Source: Gammaproteobacteria bacterium MedPE (GTDB lineage Bacteria; Pseudomonadota; Gammaproteobacteria; Enterobacterales; Psychrobiaceae). From it: a stretch of DNA of 64,000 nucleotides. Under the pieces are notes generated by a model. It ran no database searches and was not told the DNA's origin. It saw only the letters and a list, made by a program, of their open reading frames with translations. This document shows positions 37,870-47,721 of this stretch, one piece after another (position 1 is the first letter of the stretch; the number at the start of each line of letters is the position of its first letter). Location of the stretch: NCBI GenBank assembly GCA_001874365.1, contig MPDF01000005.1:1-64000 (forward strand), given 5' to 3'. The position numbers were made by a program, and so were the translations under genes.

Positions 37870-37885
37870 AAGTCATTTCAGCCTA

Positions 37886-38524
37886 TTATTTAGATAGTGT
37901 TTCAATAAACTTATTAGATTCGGCAATTGATTGATTCACTTCTTTAATCAAAACCGCAATCTCTTGTTTTAGTTGTTTAAATTCAACTTCTATTGCATTC
38001 ACTGCATTGGCGTTTAAGTTATGTTTTAAATAGAGAACATTATCATTTAATGCCGCTAAAACTGGGTCCATTTTCTTTTCTGATTGATGCATACTTCGCA
38101 GCATTCTGGCGTAAAGTCGTTTGGTATCATTTAGCTGTTTTGAGCTGTTTCGTTTAAATGTTGCGTTGCTATATTGGTTTATTTCATCTTCCCATTCACT
38201 AAATAGTGCTTGGGCAACTGATTCAACATTGTCGATACGTTTTGATACGAGCTCTTTGGCTTCAGTGCTAGCAGCGTATTGGTCGTTAAGATTGTTATAG
38301 ATAGTTTCTAGTTCGCCACCATTAAAATTAATGAGTGCCGACAATTCTTCTAATGCAGAATTAAACTGCTGCTGAGCTTCGTTTTGTGCATCACGTGTGT
38401 CTTCTACGCGATCGACTAAAATATCACGCTTGTGAATGCCGACTTTTTCCATCGCGCCGTAATACGCACTTTGGCATCCGACTAAGGCAACAAGTGTTAG
38501 GGCAAATAAAAAGTTTCTTTTCAT
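37886..38524 (-). CDS. DUF2959 lipoprotein
   Basis: Signal peptide with lipobox ALVGC (cysteine about residue 17), then a long, mainly alpha-helical, charged body (residues ~35-210). Predicted coiled-coil-like stretches are rich in E, N and K (AQNEAQQQFNSALEELSALI; TETLSK-like end). The pattern agrees with DUF2959, a gammaproteobacterial family of unknown function. Divergent from yihY. Confidence 0.85.
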   Translation of the reverse strand: MKRNFLFALTLVALVGCQSAYYGAMEKVGIHKRDILVDRVEDTRDAQNEAQQQFNSALEELSALINFNGGELETIYNNLNDQYAASTEAKELVSKRIDNVESVAQALFSEWEDEINQYSNATFKRNSSKQLNDTKRLYARMLRSMHQSEKKMDPVLAALNDNVLYLKHNLNANAVNAIEVEFKQLKQEIAVLIKEVNQSIAESNKFIETLSK

Positions 38525-38616
38525 TATTATATCCTTATCAATCTATTTGAAATCGTGCAATTTCAAGTGGTTTGGTTATTATTGTATCTATACATTGTTG
38601 TGCAAAGGTCTGCCAA

Positions 38617-39540
38617 GTGAAAAATAGGTTTTCAGTCGAAAATATCAAATCCATCATCGCTACTATTCCGGCATTAGTGGTACATGTTTTTTATCGTGCA
38701 AAACAAAATAGATTACGCATGGTAGCTGGCTACCTCGCGTATGTGTCACTGTTGTCTATAGTACCATTGGTCACGGTGATATTTTCAGTTTTATCTGCGT
38801 TTCCAGTATTTAAATCGATGCGGACTCAAATCGAAAATTATGTGTATGGCAATTTCATTCCAGCGTCTGGTGATGTCGTGCAGCAAACGATTGGCGAATT
38901 TGTTGACAATGCGTCCAAAGGTGGTGCGATTGGTATTGGCGCACTAGTTATTTTTGCGTTAATGCTGATTTCTAATATTGATAAAGTATTAAATCAGATT
39001 TGGAAAAGTCCTAAAAAGCGCCCGTTGATTATTTCTTTTTCGATCTATTGGATGGTGATTACGCTAGGCCCATTATTTGTTGGCGCTAGTATTGCTATTA
39101 GTTCATATGTGATTTCACTAGGTGGACTGCAAGAAGGGGTGTTTAGTGGCGTAGTGGAGTTCTTTTTGCGCTGGTTACCACTATTTTTCTCTGTATTGGC
39201 ATTCTTAATGATGTATTTGATGGTGCCGAATGTTCGCGTTAAGGTGAGAGATGCGCTTATTGGGGCAGTGATCGCTGCGATATTATTTGAGTTAACCAAG
39301 AAAGGTTTTGCTATTTATATTAGTAATTTCCCTTCATACCAAGCGATTTATGGCGCATTGGCAGCGATTCCTATTTTATTCGTGTGGGTTTACTTGTCTT
39401 GGATTGTTGTTCTTATTGGCGCTGAAATCACAGCAGGATTACCAGAGTTTTATGCACCTAAAGATACTGATGAGCAAGTAGAGAAACCTAATGAGGAGTT
39501 AACAGATGAACGTGTTATTTCCGGAGATAAAACCGTTTAA
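38617..39540 (+). CDS. yihY: YihY/BrkB family inner membrane protein
   Basis: UPF0761/YihY family with six predicted helices. AGYLAYVSLLSIVPLVTVIF near the N terminus, NIDKVLNQIWKSPKKRP and FPSYQAIYGALAAIPILFVWVY (quoted in parts) are family signatures. Once described as RNase BN, the family has no confirmed RNase role. The start is taken as GTG at 38617 because AAAGG lies 8 bases before it and the sequence then matches the family N terminus; a TTG-initiated frame begins at 38572. The last 35 bases overlap pip. Confidence 0.92.
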   Translation: MKNRFSVENIKSIIATIPALVVHVFYRAKQNRLRMVAGYLAYVSLLSIVPLVTVIFSVLSAFPVFKSMRTQIENYVYGNFIPASGDVVQQTIGEFVDNASKGGAIGIGALVIFALMLISNIDKVLNQIWKSPKKRPLIISFSIYWMVITLGPLFVGASIAISSYVISLGGLQEGVFSGVVEFFLRWLPLFFSVLAFLMMYLMVPNVRVKVRDALIGAVIAAILFELTKKGFAIYISNFPSYQAIYGALAAIPILFVWVYLSWIVVLIGAEITAGLPEFYAPKDTDEQVEKPNEELTDERVISGDKTV

Positions 39541-40471
39541 AGAACAGACATTATCGGTTAGTGCTATCCATACATTGAGTATTGCACAATACGGTAACCC
39601 CGACGGGATCCCTGTGGTCATTTTACATGGTGGCCCCGGCGGTGGGAGAAGTCCTCGCTTGACTCAATTTTTTGATCCTAAGCATTATCACATGGTGACT
39701 TTTGATCAGCGTGGTTGTGGTCTATCAACGCCGTATGGCGAACTACGAGATAATAACGCACAGGCACTAATTGATGATATTGATTCTATTCGGCAATTAT
39801 TGGGAATAGACCAGTGGCTTGTTTGTGGCGGCTCTTGGGGGGCGCAACTTGGTTTGAGATATGGCTTTAGGTATGCAAAAAATGTTTTTGGTTTTATTCT
39901 ACGTAGCCCATTTTTAGGACGCCGACAAGATTTACAATGGCGTTTTTCGCCTCATGGAGGAGCGGCACAAATATTTCCTGACCATTATGCGGAATTTAGT
40001 GCACGATTAGAGCAATCTGATACTTTAGAGCCTGTGTTAGCTTATTGTAATACCTTTCAACACGGTAGCGAATTCGAGCAACTTGCTGCCGCGCAACAAT
40101 GGTCAATTTGGAAAGGCAGTTTGTCTCATTTAGTGCCGCCTAAGGTAGCGAAAGAACGCTTTGGACTTGGCAAGGAATCACTTGCATTAGCGCGCATCGA
40201 AAGTTACTTCTATAAAAATAAATGCTTTATGCCTGACAATCATATCATTGATAATATAGATAAAATAAAGCATCTAAACTGTATTTTGATTCATGGTCGT
40301 TATGACATGGTGTGCAAATTGGAAGGGTCACAAATGCTGGCACAACAGTGGCCTAATTGTCAGTTACAAATCGTACCCGGCGCTGGGCACTCTAGTAGCG
40401 AAATTGGCGTTATCGATGCATTGATTCAAGGTTCTAATAATATGGCAAATTGGTTAAGTAAGAGAGTTTAA
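39506..40471 (+). CDS. pip: proline iminopeptidase
   Basis: Serine peptidase S33 that removes N-terminal proline. HGGPGGG forms the oxyanion region, [12 protein letters not shown] follows, and [10 protein letters not shown] is the GxSxG elbow. An aspartate in HGRYDMVCK and a histidine in GAGHSS complete the triad. 321 aa is normal. GAGGAG precedes the ATG inside the end of yihY. dtd starts 8 bases after the stop, so yihY-pip-dtd-yiiD form an operon, a pattern like yihY-dtd-yiiD in E. coli. Confidence 0.94.
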   Translation: MNVLFPEIKPFKEQTLSVSAIHTLSIAQYGNPDGIPVVILHGGPGGGRSPRLTQFFDPKHYHMVTFDQRGCGLSTPYGELRDNNAQALIDDIDSIRQLLGIDQWLVCGGSWGAQLGLRYGFRYAKNVFGFILRSPFLGRRQDLQWRFSPHGGAAQIFPDHYAEFSARLEQSDTLEPVLAYCNTFQHGSEFEQLAAAQQWSIWKGSLSHLVPPKVAKERFGLGKESLALARIESYFYKNKCFMPDNHIIDNIDKIKHLNCILIHGRYDMVCKLEGSQMLAQQWPNCQLQIVPGAGHSSSEIGVIDALIQGSNNMANWLSKRV

Positions 40472-40479
40472 GTAGTAAT

Positions 40480-40917
40480 ATGATTGCGCTAATTCAACGA
40501 GTAAAACAAGCAAAAGTAGAAGTCGATAATCAATCGATTGGTGAAATTCAGCAAGGCTTATTGGTGTTATTGGGGGTAGAAAGAGATGACACGCCTGCAT
40601 TAGCTGATAAATTATTAAAAAAAGTGGTGAGCTATCGTGTTTTTAGCGATGTAGAAGATAAGATGAATTTAAGTCTTAAAGATATCGGTGGGGAGCTACT
40701 GGTGGTATCTCAATTCACTTTAGCAGCTGACACGAGTAAAGGGCTGCGACCTGGCTTTTCTGCCGCTGCGACACCAAGTGATGCAAAGTCGTTGTATGAA
40801 TATTTTGTAGCGCAGAGTAAAGCAATGAATATTGATACTCAAACCGGAGAATTTGGTGCCGATATGCAAGTCTCTTTAGTTAACGATGGGCCCGTTACTT
40901 TTTCTCTAAAGGTTTAA
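40480..40917 (+). CDS. dtd: D-aminoacyl-tRNA deacylase
   Basis: Hydrolyses D-aminoacyl-tRNAs such as D-Tyr-tRNA. Start [16 protein letters not shown], the active-site motif [18 protein letters not shown] and the cis-Gly-Pro loop NDGPVTF are all present in 145 aa, the standard length. Between pip and the GNAT-hotdog gene, and separated from the latter by 4 bases. Confidence 0.97.
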   Translation: MIALIQRVKQAKVEVDNQSIGEIQQGLLVLLGVERDDTPALADKLLKKVVSYRVFSDVEDKMNLSLKDIGGELLVVSQFTLAADTSKGLRPGFSAAATPSDAKSLYEYFVAQSKAMNIDTQTGEFGADMQVSLVNDGPVTFSLKV

Positions 40918-40921
40918 TTTA

Positions 40922-41698
40922 ATGAAAATAAATTGGAATGTTCTGTCTTGTGATAACTTGAGATTATGTCAGTTTATGGCGAATTATGAGTTACGCCAGC
41001 AAGATTATATGGTGGCATTCGACGGTGATCATATTCTGGGTGCGGGATTATTAAATGACGACGGTAATGTTGCTCATGTTGATGTAGTGGTGGCGCCTGA
41101 GTATCGAGGGCAAGGCCTAGGAAAACAGATCGTTTCACGTTTGATTGAATCAGCAAAAGCCAGCAATGTGGAACGTCTCACTAGCCATGGCGACTTTGGT
41201 TTTTGGCAATCGCTTGGCTTTGAAAAGCTTGGCAATGGCGATTATTGTTTGTTATTGCCAGCAGCAAAACAACGATTGGTAGAGACTTGGCATCAAGGTA
41301 TTCCGGTGACTGAATTCTTAGGATTAGATATTACCTATAATGATGCATCGCGTGTCGAAACCTGTGCTGATATGGAAAAAAGCATTAATGTACACCAAAG
41401 TATGTTTGCTGGTGCCATATACTCACAAGCCGTTTTAACTGGTTGGGGGTTGATTCATTTACGCGCTCAACAGGCTGGTGTCAACGGTTCCATCGTGTTA
41501 GCGTCTGGTGATATTAAGTATCGAAAACCGATTACAGAATCACCACGAGGTGTTGTGGAAGAAGCAATATCCTTGATTGATTTTTCAGAACTCGAACAAG
41601 GCAACAAGTTCCGCATTGAGCTTAAAGTAAACATGTTTCAAGGTGATAGCGAAGAAGCTAGCGCCCAATTTATTGGACGCTACGTAATTCTTCCTTAA
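40922..41698 (+). CDS. yiiD: YiiD-like GNAT acetyltransferase-hotdog thioesterase fusion
   Basis: Two domains. Residues ~1-115 form a GNAT domain with the acetyl-CoA loop VVAPEYRGQGLGKQIVSRLI. Residues ~120-258 form a hotdog YiiD_C domain (FAGAIYSQAVLTGWGLIHL, ASGDIKYRKPI). E. coli YiiD (329 aa) is reported to be a malonyl-ACP decarboxylase (MadA/FabY) that primes fatty-acid synthesis; transfer of that role here is inference. The protein is about 70 residues shorter than E. coli YiiD. It follows dtd as in E. coli, and its stop overlaps the convergent DUF3014 gene. Confidence 0.85.
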   Translation: MKINWNVLSCDNLRLCQFMANYELRQQDYMVAFDGDHILGAGLLNDDGNVAHVDVVVAPEYRGQGLGKQIVSRLIESAKASNVERLTSHGDFGFWQSLGFEKLGNGDYCLLLPAAKQRLVETWHQGIPVTEFLGLDITYNDASRVETCADMEKSINVHQSMFAGAIYSQAVLTGWGLIHLRAQQAGVNGSIVLASGDIKYRKPITESPRGVVEEAISLIDFSELEQGNKFRIELKVNMFQGDSEEASAQFIGRYVILP

Positions 41699-42600
41699 TC
41701 TTGAGCTTTATCTTCTAGCTGCTCTAAAGCACCTTGAATTTGTTGTAATTTAGGGCGCAGCTTGGTGATATTATCTGGACCCATTCTCAACATGAGTTTT
41801 TGAATATCGGATAAACCTTCTAGTTGAGGATCTGCGTATTTGTACATCGCCGATGGTGCAACAACCTTAATTGGATTTCTTATAACTGGCGCTTGCAACA
41901 TTTCAGCCAGTGCTTGATTTAAGGTGCTAATGAAGGCTCCTTCGTCATAGCCTAATTCCATATACGCTTCATCAATGAGTGGTGCCATGAACACTAAGGC
42001 GTTTATCGCCATATCAACATTGAGAGAATTGATGGTGTCGACATACGGCGTATAACGTTCATAGCTTTGAGGGTCGACGTACATCTCTTGGTCAATTTCA
42101 TTGACTGAAAACTTAGCCTTGGGTGAAAAAATTGGACTAAACTTAGTCGCAAGATCTCCACGCGATGCATTGTCTACAAAAGTAACGAAGTTTCTTATTA
42201 AGTCTTTATTATTTATATGGTTAGTTGCCGTTGGCAACCAAGAAAGTTCCTTTGCCTTATCAATAGCTAGTGTATCTGATGCATCCAGTTTAGGAAGCGG
42301 CTCTGGTTCTGGCTCTTGAACAACTTCAGGTTCTATGATTTCTGTTGCCACCGCTTCTGGGGCTACAGTTTTTTCCTCAATAACTTTTATCGGTTCAACG
42401 ATTGGGCCGGCGGTTGGTTCAACTGTAGAGTCTGATGCTGGAGTTACTTTGGGTTCTACAATCTCAATTGGTGTTGGTGGCTGCGGTGTTTCGTCATTGA
42501 GAATAATAATACCAGCAACCGCTGACACTAAAACTAATGCGCCAATCGCATATACTTTCATCGGGGCTTTCGTTTCTGTTGAGCGTTGATTTTCTTGCAT
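41695..42600 (-). CDS. DUF3014 membrane-anchored protein
   Basis: A short cytoplasmic N terminus and one membrane helix (MKVYAIGALVLVSAVAGIIIL, quoted: KVYAIGALVLVSAVAG) are followed by a long Pro/Glu/Val-rich linker and a ~200-residue DUF3014 domain of unknown function, probably periplasmic. ATG at 42600 is chosen because AGAGGA precedes it; the in-frame start at 42645 would overlap recG. Placed just downstream of recG on the same strand and probably co-transcribed. Confidence 0.88.
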   Translation of the reverse strand: MQENQRSTETKAPMKVYAIGALVLVSAVAGIIILNDETPQPPTPIEIVEPKVTPASDSTVEPTAGPIVEPIKVIEEKTVAPEAVATEIIEPEVVQEPEPEPLPKLDASDTLAIDKAKELSWLPTATNHINNKDLIRNFVTFVDNASRGDLATKFSPIFSPKAKFSVNEIDQEMYVDPQSYERYTPYVDTINSLNVDMAINALVFMAPLIDEAYMELGYDEGAFISTLNQALAEMLQAPVIRNPIKVVAPSAMYKYADPQLEGLSDIQKLMLRMGPDNITKLRPKLQQIQGALEQLEDKAQD

Positions 42601-42613
42601 ATATAAATCCTCT

Positions 42614-44695
42614 TTACGCTTGGCTAAAGTGACTTTTATTCCCAAGCCAGCGTTTTACAATGGGGCCAACCCATTGTGGGTAATGAATAATTAACTGATT
42701 AGCTAAGTAGCCAACCTGTGGTACTAATTGCTGATCTCTAACTAAATCAGCAATTTTTAAATCTGCTAAGCCGGTTTGCTTGGTACCTAATACTTCGCCG
42801 GGGCCACGAATTTCCAGATCCTTTTGTGCAATCACAAAACCGTCATTAGTTTCTCTTAGCACGCCTAATCGTTTGTTCGCGGTATAAGATAATGGTGTTT
42901 TGTATAGCAACACGCAATGGCTTTCAACGCTGCCACGACCGACACGTCCGCGTAACTGATGAAGTTGAGCTAAGCCAAGGCGTTCTGGGTTTTCAATAAT
43001 CATTAAACTTGCATTAGGGACGTCAACACCGACTTCAATGACAGTTGTAGCAACTAGAAGATGAATGTCGCCTTGCTTAAATGACTCCATCACCATTTGT
43101 TTTTCTTTGGCACTCATACGGCCATGAACTAAACCTACTTTTAAGTCTGTTAATAACGCCGTTAGTTCCGTTGCAGTTTGCTCTGCTGCTTGACATTGCA
43201 ATACTTCAGATTCATCAATCAGGGTACAAACCCAATAACTTTGACGGCCATTTAGACAAGCACTTTTTACACGCTCAATAACTTCATCGCGTCTCGTATC
43301 GCCAATGGCCACAGTTTTTACAGGAGTTCTGCCTGGCGGGAGTTCATCGATGATTGACGTGTCTAGATCAGCGTAAGCTGTCATTGCTAGCGTGCGAGGT
43401 ATCGGGGTCGCTGTCATAACAAGTTGATGAGGATAGCAATTGTTATGTAATCCTTTTTCACGTAATGCGAGACGTTGTTGGACACCAAATCGGTGTTGTT
43501 CATCAATAATAACTAAGGCGAGATTGTGATAATTGACGTCTGGCTGAAAAACAGCATGGGTTCCGACGATCATATTCACAGTACCATCAGCGATTTCCTG
43601 CATTGTTTTCTCGCGCTTCTTTCCTTTTAGTTTTCCCGCTAACCAACCTACTTTAAGTCCTAAAGGGGCTAACCAGTGCTCGAAGTTAATGGCATGTTGC
43701 TCAGCTAATAACTCCGTGGGCGCCATTAATACGACTTGGTGGCCTTGGGACAATGGGCCAAGAGATGCCAAGGCTGCAACAAGCGTTTTCCCTGAACCAA
43801 CGTCCCCTTGTACCAATCGCATCATTGGTTGTTCTAACGTCATGTCTTGTTTTATTTCACCAATGACTCGTTGTTGTGCATTTGTCGGAGAAAATGGCAG
43901 TGAAGATAATAATTTTTTTTCAAGCGCGTTAATTGGATTTATGATGATCGATTTTAAGTTTTGCGTTTGTTGCTTAGCTTGTAGCATCGATAAGTTATGA
44001 GCAATGAGTTCTTCGAGTGCTAAACGTTGCTGCATTGGATGCTGACCTATAGTCAATAACTCTACATCTGCTTCTGGTGGCGGCTGATGTATATATAAAA
44101 GTGCTTCTTTTAATGTTGACTGTTGCGCATAGAGATTTGGCGGCAAAAGGTCGGTTATTTCAAAGCGCTGCAGATAATCGACTGCTTGTTGTGCAATATT
44201 GCGCATAGTGATCTGCTTAACGCCATCGGTGGTGGGGTAAACAGCAGTGAGTGATTCTTGCGTTTCAATCTGACTATATTCGTCAACAAACTTGTATTCG
44301 GGATGCACAATTTCAATACCACGGCTACCGCGTTTTATCTCGCCAAAACAACGTATTTTTCGTCCAGCCTGTAATGCATTTCTTTGACTTGCAGCAAAAT
44401 TGAAAAATAGTAATGAAGCACGTCCAAAATCATCACTCACATGACATATCAGCATACGTCGGCGACCGCTGGTTATCTCACTATGTTCGATTGTTGCAAT
44501 AAAACTGACATGATCACCAGGTACTAGCTGATTGAGAAAATAAAGCTTGGTGCGATCTTCGTATCGACTGGGTAAATGAAACAGCATGTCTTCTATTGTT
44601 CTTAAATCTATTTTTTCGAGACGTTGCGCCATTTTCTCACCAACGCCTTTGAGATCGGTGAGAGGGGAAGTAAGCATGCTGGTGCGATGTAACAT
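42614..44695 (-). CDS. recG: ATP-dependent DNA helicase RecG
   Basis: Remodels stalled replication forks and branched DNA. The wedge/OB domain occupies residues ~1-250 (LTDLKGVGEKMAQRL near the start). The helicase motor has QGDVGSGKTLVAALA (motif I), IDEQHRFGVQQR (DEQH), VMTATPIPRTLAMTA, and QLRGRVGRGSVESHC near the C-terminal end. 693 aa is the usual length. In E. coli recG follows gmk-rpoZ-spoT-trmH; here it is separated from spoT by two nuclease genes and ridA. Confidence 0.97.
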   Translation of the reverse strand: MLHRTSMLTSPLTDLKGVGEKMAQRLEKIDLRTIEDMLFHLPSRYEDRTKLYFLNQLVPGDHVSFIATIEHSEITSGRRRMLICHVSDDFGRASLLFFNFAASQRNALQAGRKIRCFGEIKRGSRGIEIVHPEYKFVDEYSQIETQESLTAVYPTTDGVKQITMRNIAQQAVDYLQRFEITDLLPPNLYAQQSTLKEALLYIHQPPPEADVELLTIGQHPMQQRLALEELIAHNLSMLQAKQQTQNLKSIIINPINALEKKLLSSLPFSPTNAQQRVIGEIKQDMTLEQPMMRLVQGDVGSGKTLVAALASLGPLSQGHQVVLMAPTELLAEQHAINFEHWLAPLGLKVGWLAGKLKGKKREKTMQEIADGTVNMIVGTHAVFQPDVNYHNLALVIIDEQHRFGVQQRLALREKGLHNNCYPHQLVMTATPIPRTLAMTAYADLDTSIIDELPPGRTPVKTVAIGDTRRDEVIERVKSACLNGRQSYWVCTLIDESEVLQCQAAEQTATELTALLTDLKVGLVHGRMSAKEKQMVMESFKQGDIHLLVATTVIEVGVDVPNASLMIIENPERLGLAQLHQLRGRVGRGSVESHCVLLYKTPLSYTANKRLGVLRETNDGFVIAQKDLEIRGPGEVLGTKQTGLADLKIADLVRDQQLVPQVGYLANQLIIHYPQWVGPIVKRWLGNKSHFSQA

Positions 44696-44846
44696 TGATT
44701 TCTTAGTCGAGCTTAGTGTTGTTTGACAATATACGCCGTGTGACTAAATCGCAAGTGCTAGCTGTGACAAAATATTACACTGAGTCACGCAAAATCAGGA
44801 AACCATGGCGTTAACAAATAATTAACAATGATTGAGGTTAGATACT

Positions 44847-44860
44847 TGTCACTAGTGACA
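44847..44860. promoter_or_regulatory. perfect 14-base palindrome TGTCACTAGTGACA
   Basis: Fully self-complementary, in the recG/nuclease divergent spacer. Could be an operator. No regulator is identified from sequence. Confidence 0.35.
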
Positions 44861-44923
44861 GATTATTGATATGTGAACTAGCCCTTGAAAAGTAGGTTGT
44901 TTTTTATTCTACCTGAATGTCTG

Positions 44924-44939
44924 TGTGATGCCTGTCACG
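44924..44939 (+). promoter_or_regulatory. CRP-like binding site upstream of the nuclease pair
   Basis: TGTGATGCCTGTCACG matches the CRP consensus TGTGA-N6-TCACA at 9 of 10 half-site positions. A TAATAA hexamer at 44962-44967 lies where a -10 box of a class II CRP promoter would fall. The first nuclease start is about 275 bases further on. Confidence 0.45.
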
Positions 44940-45213
44940 CATTTGGTATGTTGCAATATTGTAATAATTATCGCTTGGTTTTGATAATGCTATTTAATTC
45001 AAACCTTTATATTTAAATAAATCACTTGTGGTTCTTTTGTACTGATTTTGGTCTGTGGACAATGCTTTTGGACTTAGGTTAAATGCCTGAAAATTGGGAA
45101 ATTAAGAAAAGTTAATTTTTCTTCTGACGTTTTATTGCTCAGTAGCTGAGCTAGCATCAGTGCCAATTTTACAAACGCGTTTAACGCTTTATAAAAAATC
45201 ATGGAATCCAATG

Positions 45214-47595
45214 ATGAAAATAACTAACAAGCTACAATTAAGTGCATTAGTTTTAGCACTTGGCGTATCAACTGCCGCAAATGCAGATTTGATTATTACT
45301 GAGTATGTTGAGGGTGGTAGTAATAATAAAGCTGTCGAATTAACTAACCGTGGTTCAGAAGCATTAGATTTAACAGGGTATGTTTTAAATCTTCATTCTA
45401 ACGGCGGAACAGATGCTCGTAATCCACAAGCATTAACAGGGGAATTAGCAGCTGGCGCCAGCTTAGTTCTCTATAATAGCCGAGCAACCGATTCATTTAA
45501 AAAGCCTGCACCACAAGGCATTGAATCTTCAGTGACCTTTTTCAATGGCGATGATGCATTAACACTGACCTTAAATGGTGTCGTTGTTGATAGCTTTGGT
45601 CAAGTAGGTACAGATCCTGGCTCGTCTTGGACTGGTGCAAATGGCTTTGATACGAAAGATAGAACCTTAAGACGTCTTGAAAGTGTCGTCACAGGCGATG
45701 TAATCGTTGATGATGCATTCCCTGCTGTAGAGTCGCAATGGCAAACATTCGATAAAGACACTGCAAGTGGCTTAGGCTGTGATGGTGTTGAAGCTTGTGA
45801 CGGCAGTGTTACTCCACCAGTTGACCCAATCGATCCAGTTGAGCCAACTCCCCCATCAGAATTACCAACAGCCGAATCGCCACTAATATTTTCTGAATAC
45901 GTTGAAGGTGGTAGCTTCAATAAAGCGATTGAGATCGCGAATACTGCGGCGACAGAATTAGATCTTGCAGGCTATTCAGTAGCGATGTATTCAAATGGCG
46001 CAACTGATGCTAAATACACACTTGATCTATCTGGTGCATTAGGTGCTCAAGGCACTTTAGTTATCTACAACAAAGGTGCAGTAAACGCATTTAAAATTGC
46101 TGATGGTATTGAATCAAACGTTACGGCCTTTAATGGTGATGACACTATTTTGTTACTATTAAATGGCGCAGTGGTTGACAGTTTTGGTCAATACGGTAGC
46201 GATCCTGGTACGTCATGGTCAAATGGCGATTTCAATAGTAAAGATAAAACACTTCGTCGTAAGAGCAGTGTTGTTGCTGGTGATAAAATCGTTGGTGATG
46301 AATACCCAGGCGTTGGTGTAAGTGAGTGGATTGTTTTACCAAAAGATACTAGCGATGGCCTAGGCTGTTTTGGTGATCAAATATGTCCTGACGTTGAGCG
46401 TGTTCCAGAAGTTCAACCAAATGATGACGAATGCACTAACTGTCCAACGGTCGCTAAAATTGCTGATCGTGCAACGTACAATGAAAACGTTTATTACGCT
46501 AATGCATTAGTGGCTTCTGATGAAGAACTACGTGGTGCTATTAACCAAGATATCACTAAAAATCAGAAAAAATTAACTTACAGTGAAGTTTGGACCGTCG
46601 TTACACATTCAGATGAAGATCCAAGTGATGCTGGTAAAGTTATTGAAATTTACACGGGTCGCTCAATTGGTAAAGGCTTAAATGCAGGAAAAATCGGTAA
46701 CAGTGGTGACGCTTGGAACCGTGAACATGTTTGGGCTAAGAGCCATGGTTTCCCAGACCAAGGTCAATTTGCATACACCGACGCACATCATCTACGTCCT
46801 GCTGACGCATCAGTAAACTCTGAGCGTAGTAATTTAGATTTCGATAATGGCGGTACGCCAATTACTGAAGCGCCTGAAAACGCAAAAGATGGCGATTCAT
46901 TTGAACCTCGTGACACCATGAAAGGTGATGTAGCACGTATGCTGTTTTACATGGATGTACGTTACGAAGGTGCGGCGTCAGACAACACACCAGATCTTGT
47001 ATTAGTCGATCGCGTTGGTACTGAAAATGGTTCTCCTGAATTAGGTAAGCTGTGTACGCTTTATGCTTGGCACCAAGCTGATCCGGTAAGTGATTGGGAG
47101 CGTAATCGTAATAATGTTGTATTCGAATTCCAAGGTAACCGTAACCCGTTTATCGATCGTCCTGAATGGGTTCAACAAATCTTTGGCGCTTCTTGTGGTG
47201 ATGCACCAATCGTAAATACAGCACCAACTTTAGATATTCCAACAGTTGATGCTGTGACTGAAGGCGAGTCAGTATCTGTGACTGCAACAGCAGTTGATGC
47301 TGAAGGTGATGAACTAACTTACCTTTGGACGCAAACGACTGGTCCCGCTGTAGAGTTTGACGCGACGAGTGCAACATTAAGCTTCACGGCTCCGGAAGTT
47401 GACGAAGATACAACAGTAGCGTTCATGCTAGCTGTATCTGATGGTGAATTCTCAGTTGAAAGTGACGTTTCTATTGCTGTTGAAGCTAAACCAGCGCCAA
47501 TTCATCCAGCTGTTGCAGCGGCAATTGCTTATATCAAGCGTATTTTAGCGTACTTTGCTTGGTTGCAGTCTCTGTTCTCTAAATTTTGGTTCTAG
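45214..47595 (+). CDS. secreted endonuclease with two lamin-tail domains (paralogue 1)
   Basis: A signal peptide (MKITNKLQLSALVLALGVST..ANA) is followed by lamin-tail (LTD) domain 1 (DLIITEYVEGGSNNKAVELT), LTD 2 (PLIFSEYVEGGSFNKAIEIAN) and a EndA/NucM-type endonuclease I domain. In the latter NREHVWAKSHG carries the catalytic histidine (H505), with DAHHLRPADASVNSERSNLDF and MKGDVARMLFYMDVRYEG. One PKD/cadherin-like domain follows, then an unusual C terminus, AAAIAYIKRILAYFAWLQSL, that is not a GlyGly-CTERM. Likely extracellular DNA or RNA degradation for nutrient use. ATG at 45214 is chosen by comparison with the neighbouring paralogue; 45211 is also possible. Confidence 0.88.
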   Translation: MKITNKLQLSALVLALGVSTAANADLIITEYVEGGSNNKAVELTNRGSEALDLTGYVLNLHSNGGTDARNPQALTGELAAGASLVLYNSRATDSFKKPAPQGIESSVTFFNGDDALTLTLNGVVVDSFGQVGTDPGSSWTGANGFDTKDRTLRRLESVVTGDVIVDDAFPAVESQWQTFDKDTASGLGCDGVEACDGSVTPPVDPIDPVEPTPPSELPTAESPLIFSEYVEGGSFNKAIEIANTAATELDLAGYSVAMYSNGATDAKYTLDLSGALGAQGTLVIYNKGAVNAFKIADGIESNVTAFNGDDTILLLLNGAVVDSFGQYGSDPGTSWSNGDFNSKDKTLRRKSSVVAGDKIVGDEYPGVGVSEWIVLPKDTSDGLGCFGDQICPDVERVPEVQPNDDECTNCPTVAKIADRATYNENVYYANALVASDEELRGAINQDITKNQKKLTYSEVWTVVTHSDEDPSDAGKVIEIYTGRSIGKGLNAGKIGNSGDAWNREHVWAKSHGFPDQGQFAYTDAHHLRPADASVNSERSNLDFDNGGTPITEAPENAKDGDSFEPRDTMKGDVARMLFYMDVRYEGAASDNTPDLVLVDRVGTENGSPELGKLCTLYAWHQADPVSDWERNRNNVVFEFQGNRNPFIDRPEWVQQIFGASCGDAPIVNTAPTLDIPTVDAVTEGESVSVTATAVDAEGDELTYLWTQTTGPAVEFDATSATLSFTAPEVDEDTTVAFMLAVSDGEFSVESDVSIAVEAKPAPIHPAVAAAIAYIKRILAYFAWLQSLFSKFWF

Positions 47596-47609
47596 CAACC
47601 ATTGATCCT

Positions 47610-47644
47610 AAAAGCCTAACTTATTTAATTAGTTAGGCTTTTTT
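47610..47644 (+). terminator. terminator between the two nuclease genes
   Basis: AAAAGCCTAACT pairs with AGTTAGGCTTTT (12 bp, 9-base loop), ending in a run of T, 14 bases after the first nuclease stop. The second nuclease therefore probably has its own promoter. Confidence 0.85.
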
Positions 47645-47721
47645 ATTTCATTGAAATTAGAAGTATTTCCGTAGTTCTGATTTTGTATTGGCGCGTTTGC
47701 GTCTTTAATCATGGAAAAATC

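Larger units (their letters stand above)
44696..45213. other. 518-base non-coding spacer rich in TGTGAC/GTCACA motifs
   Basis: No gene is supported between the divergent recG and nuclease genes. The first 250 bases contain several short GTGAC/GTCAC elements: TGTGAC at 44763-44768, the palindrome at 44847-44860 and the CRP-like site at 44924-44939. The remainder is AT-rich sequence suited to a promoter for the first nuclease gene. Confidence 0.6.

Noticed and set aside
42335-42589. 84-codon plus-strand frame in the DUF3014 gene
   Set aside because: It is the reverse reading of the Pro/Glu/Val-rich linker of DUF3014; its low-complexity composition explains the open frame.
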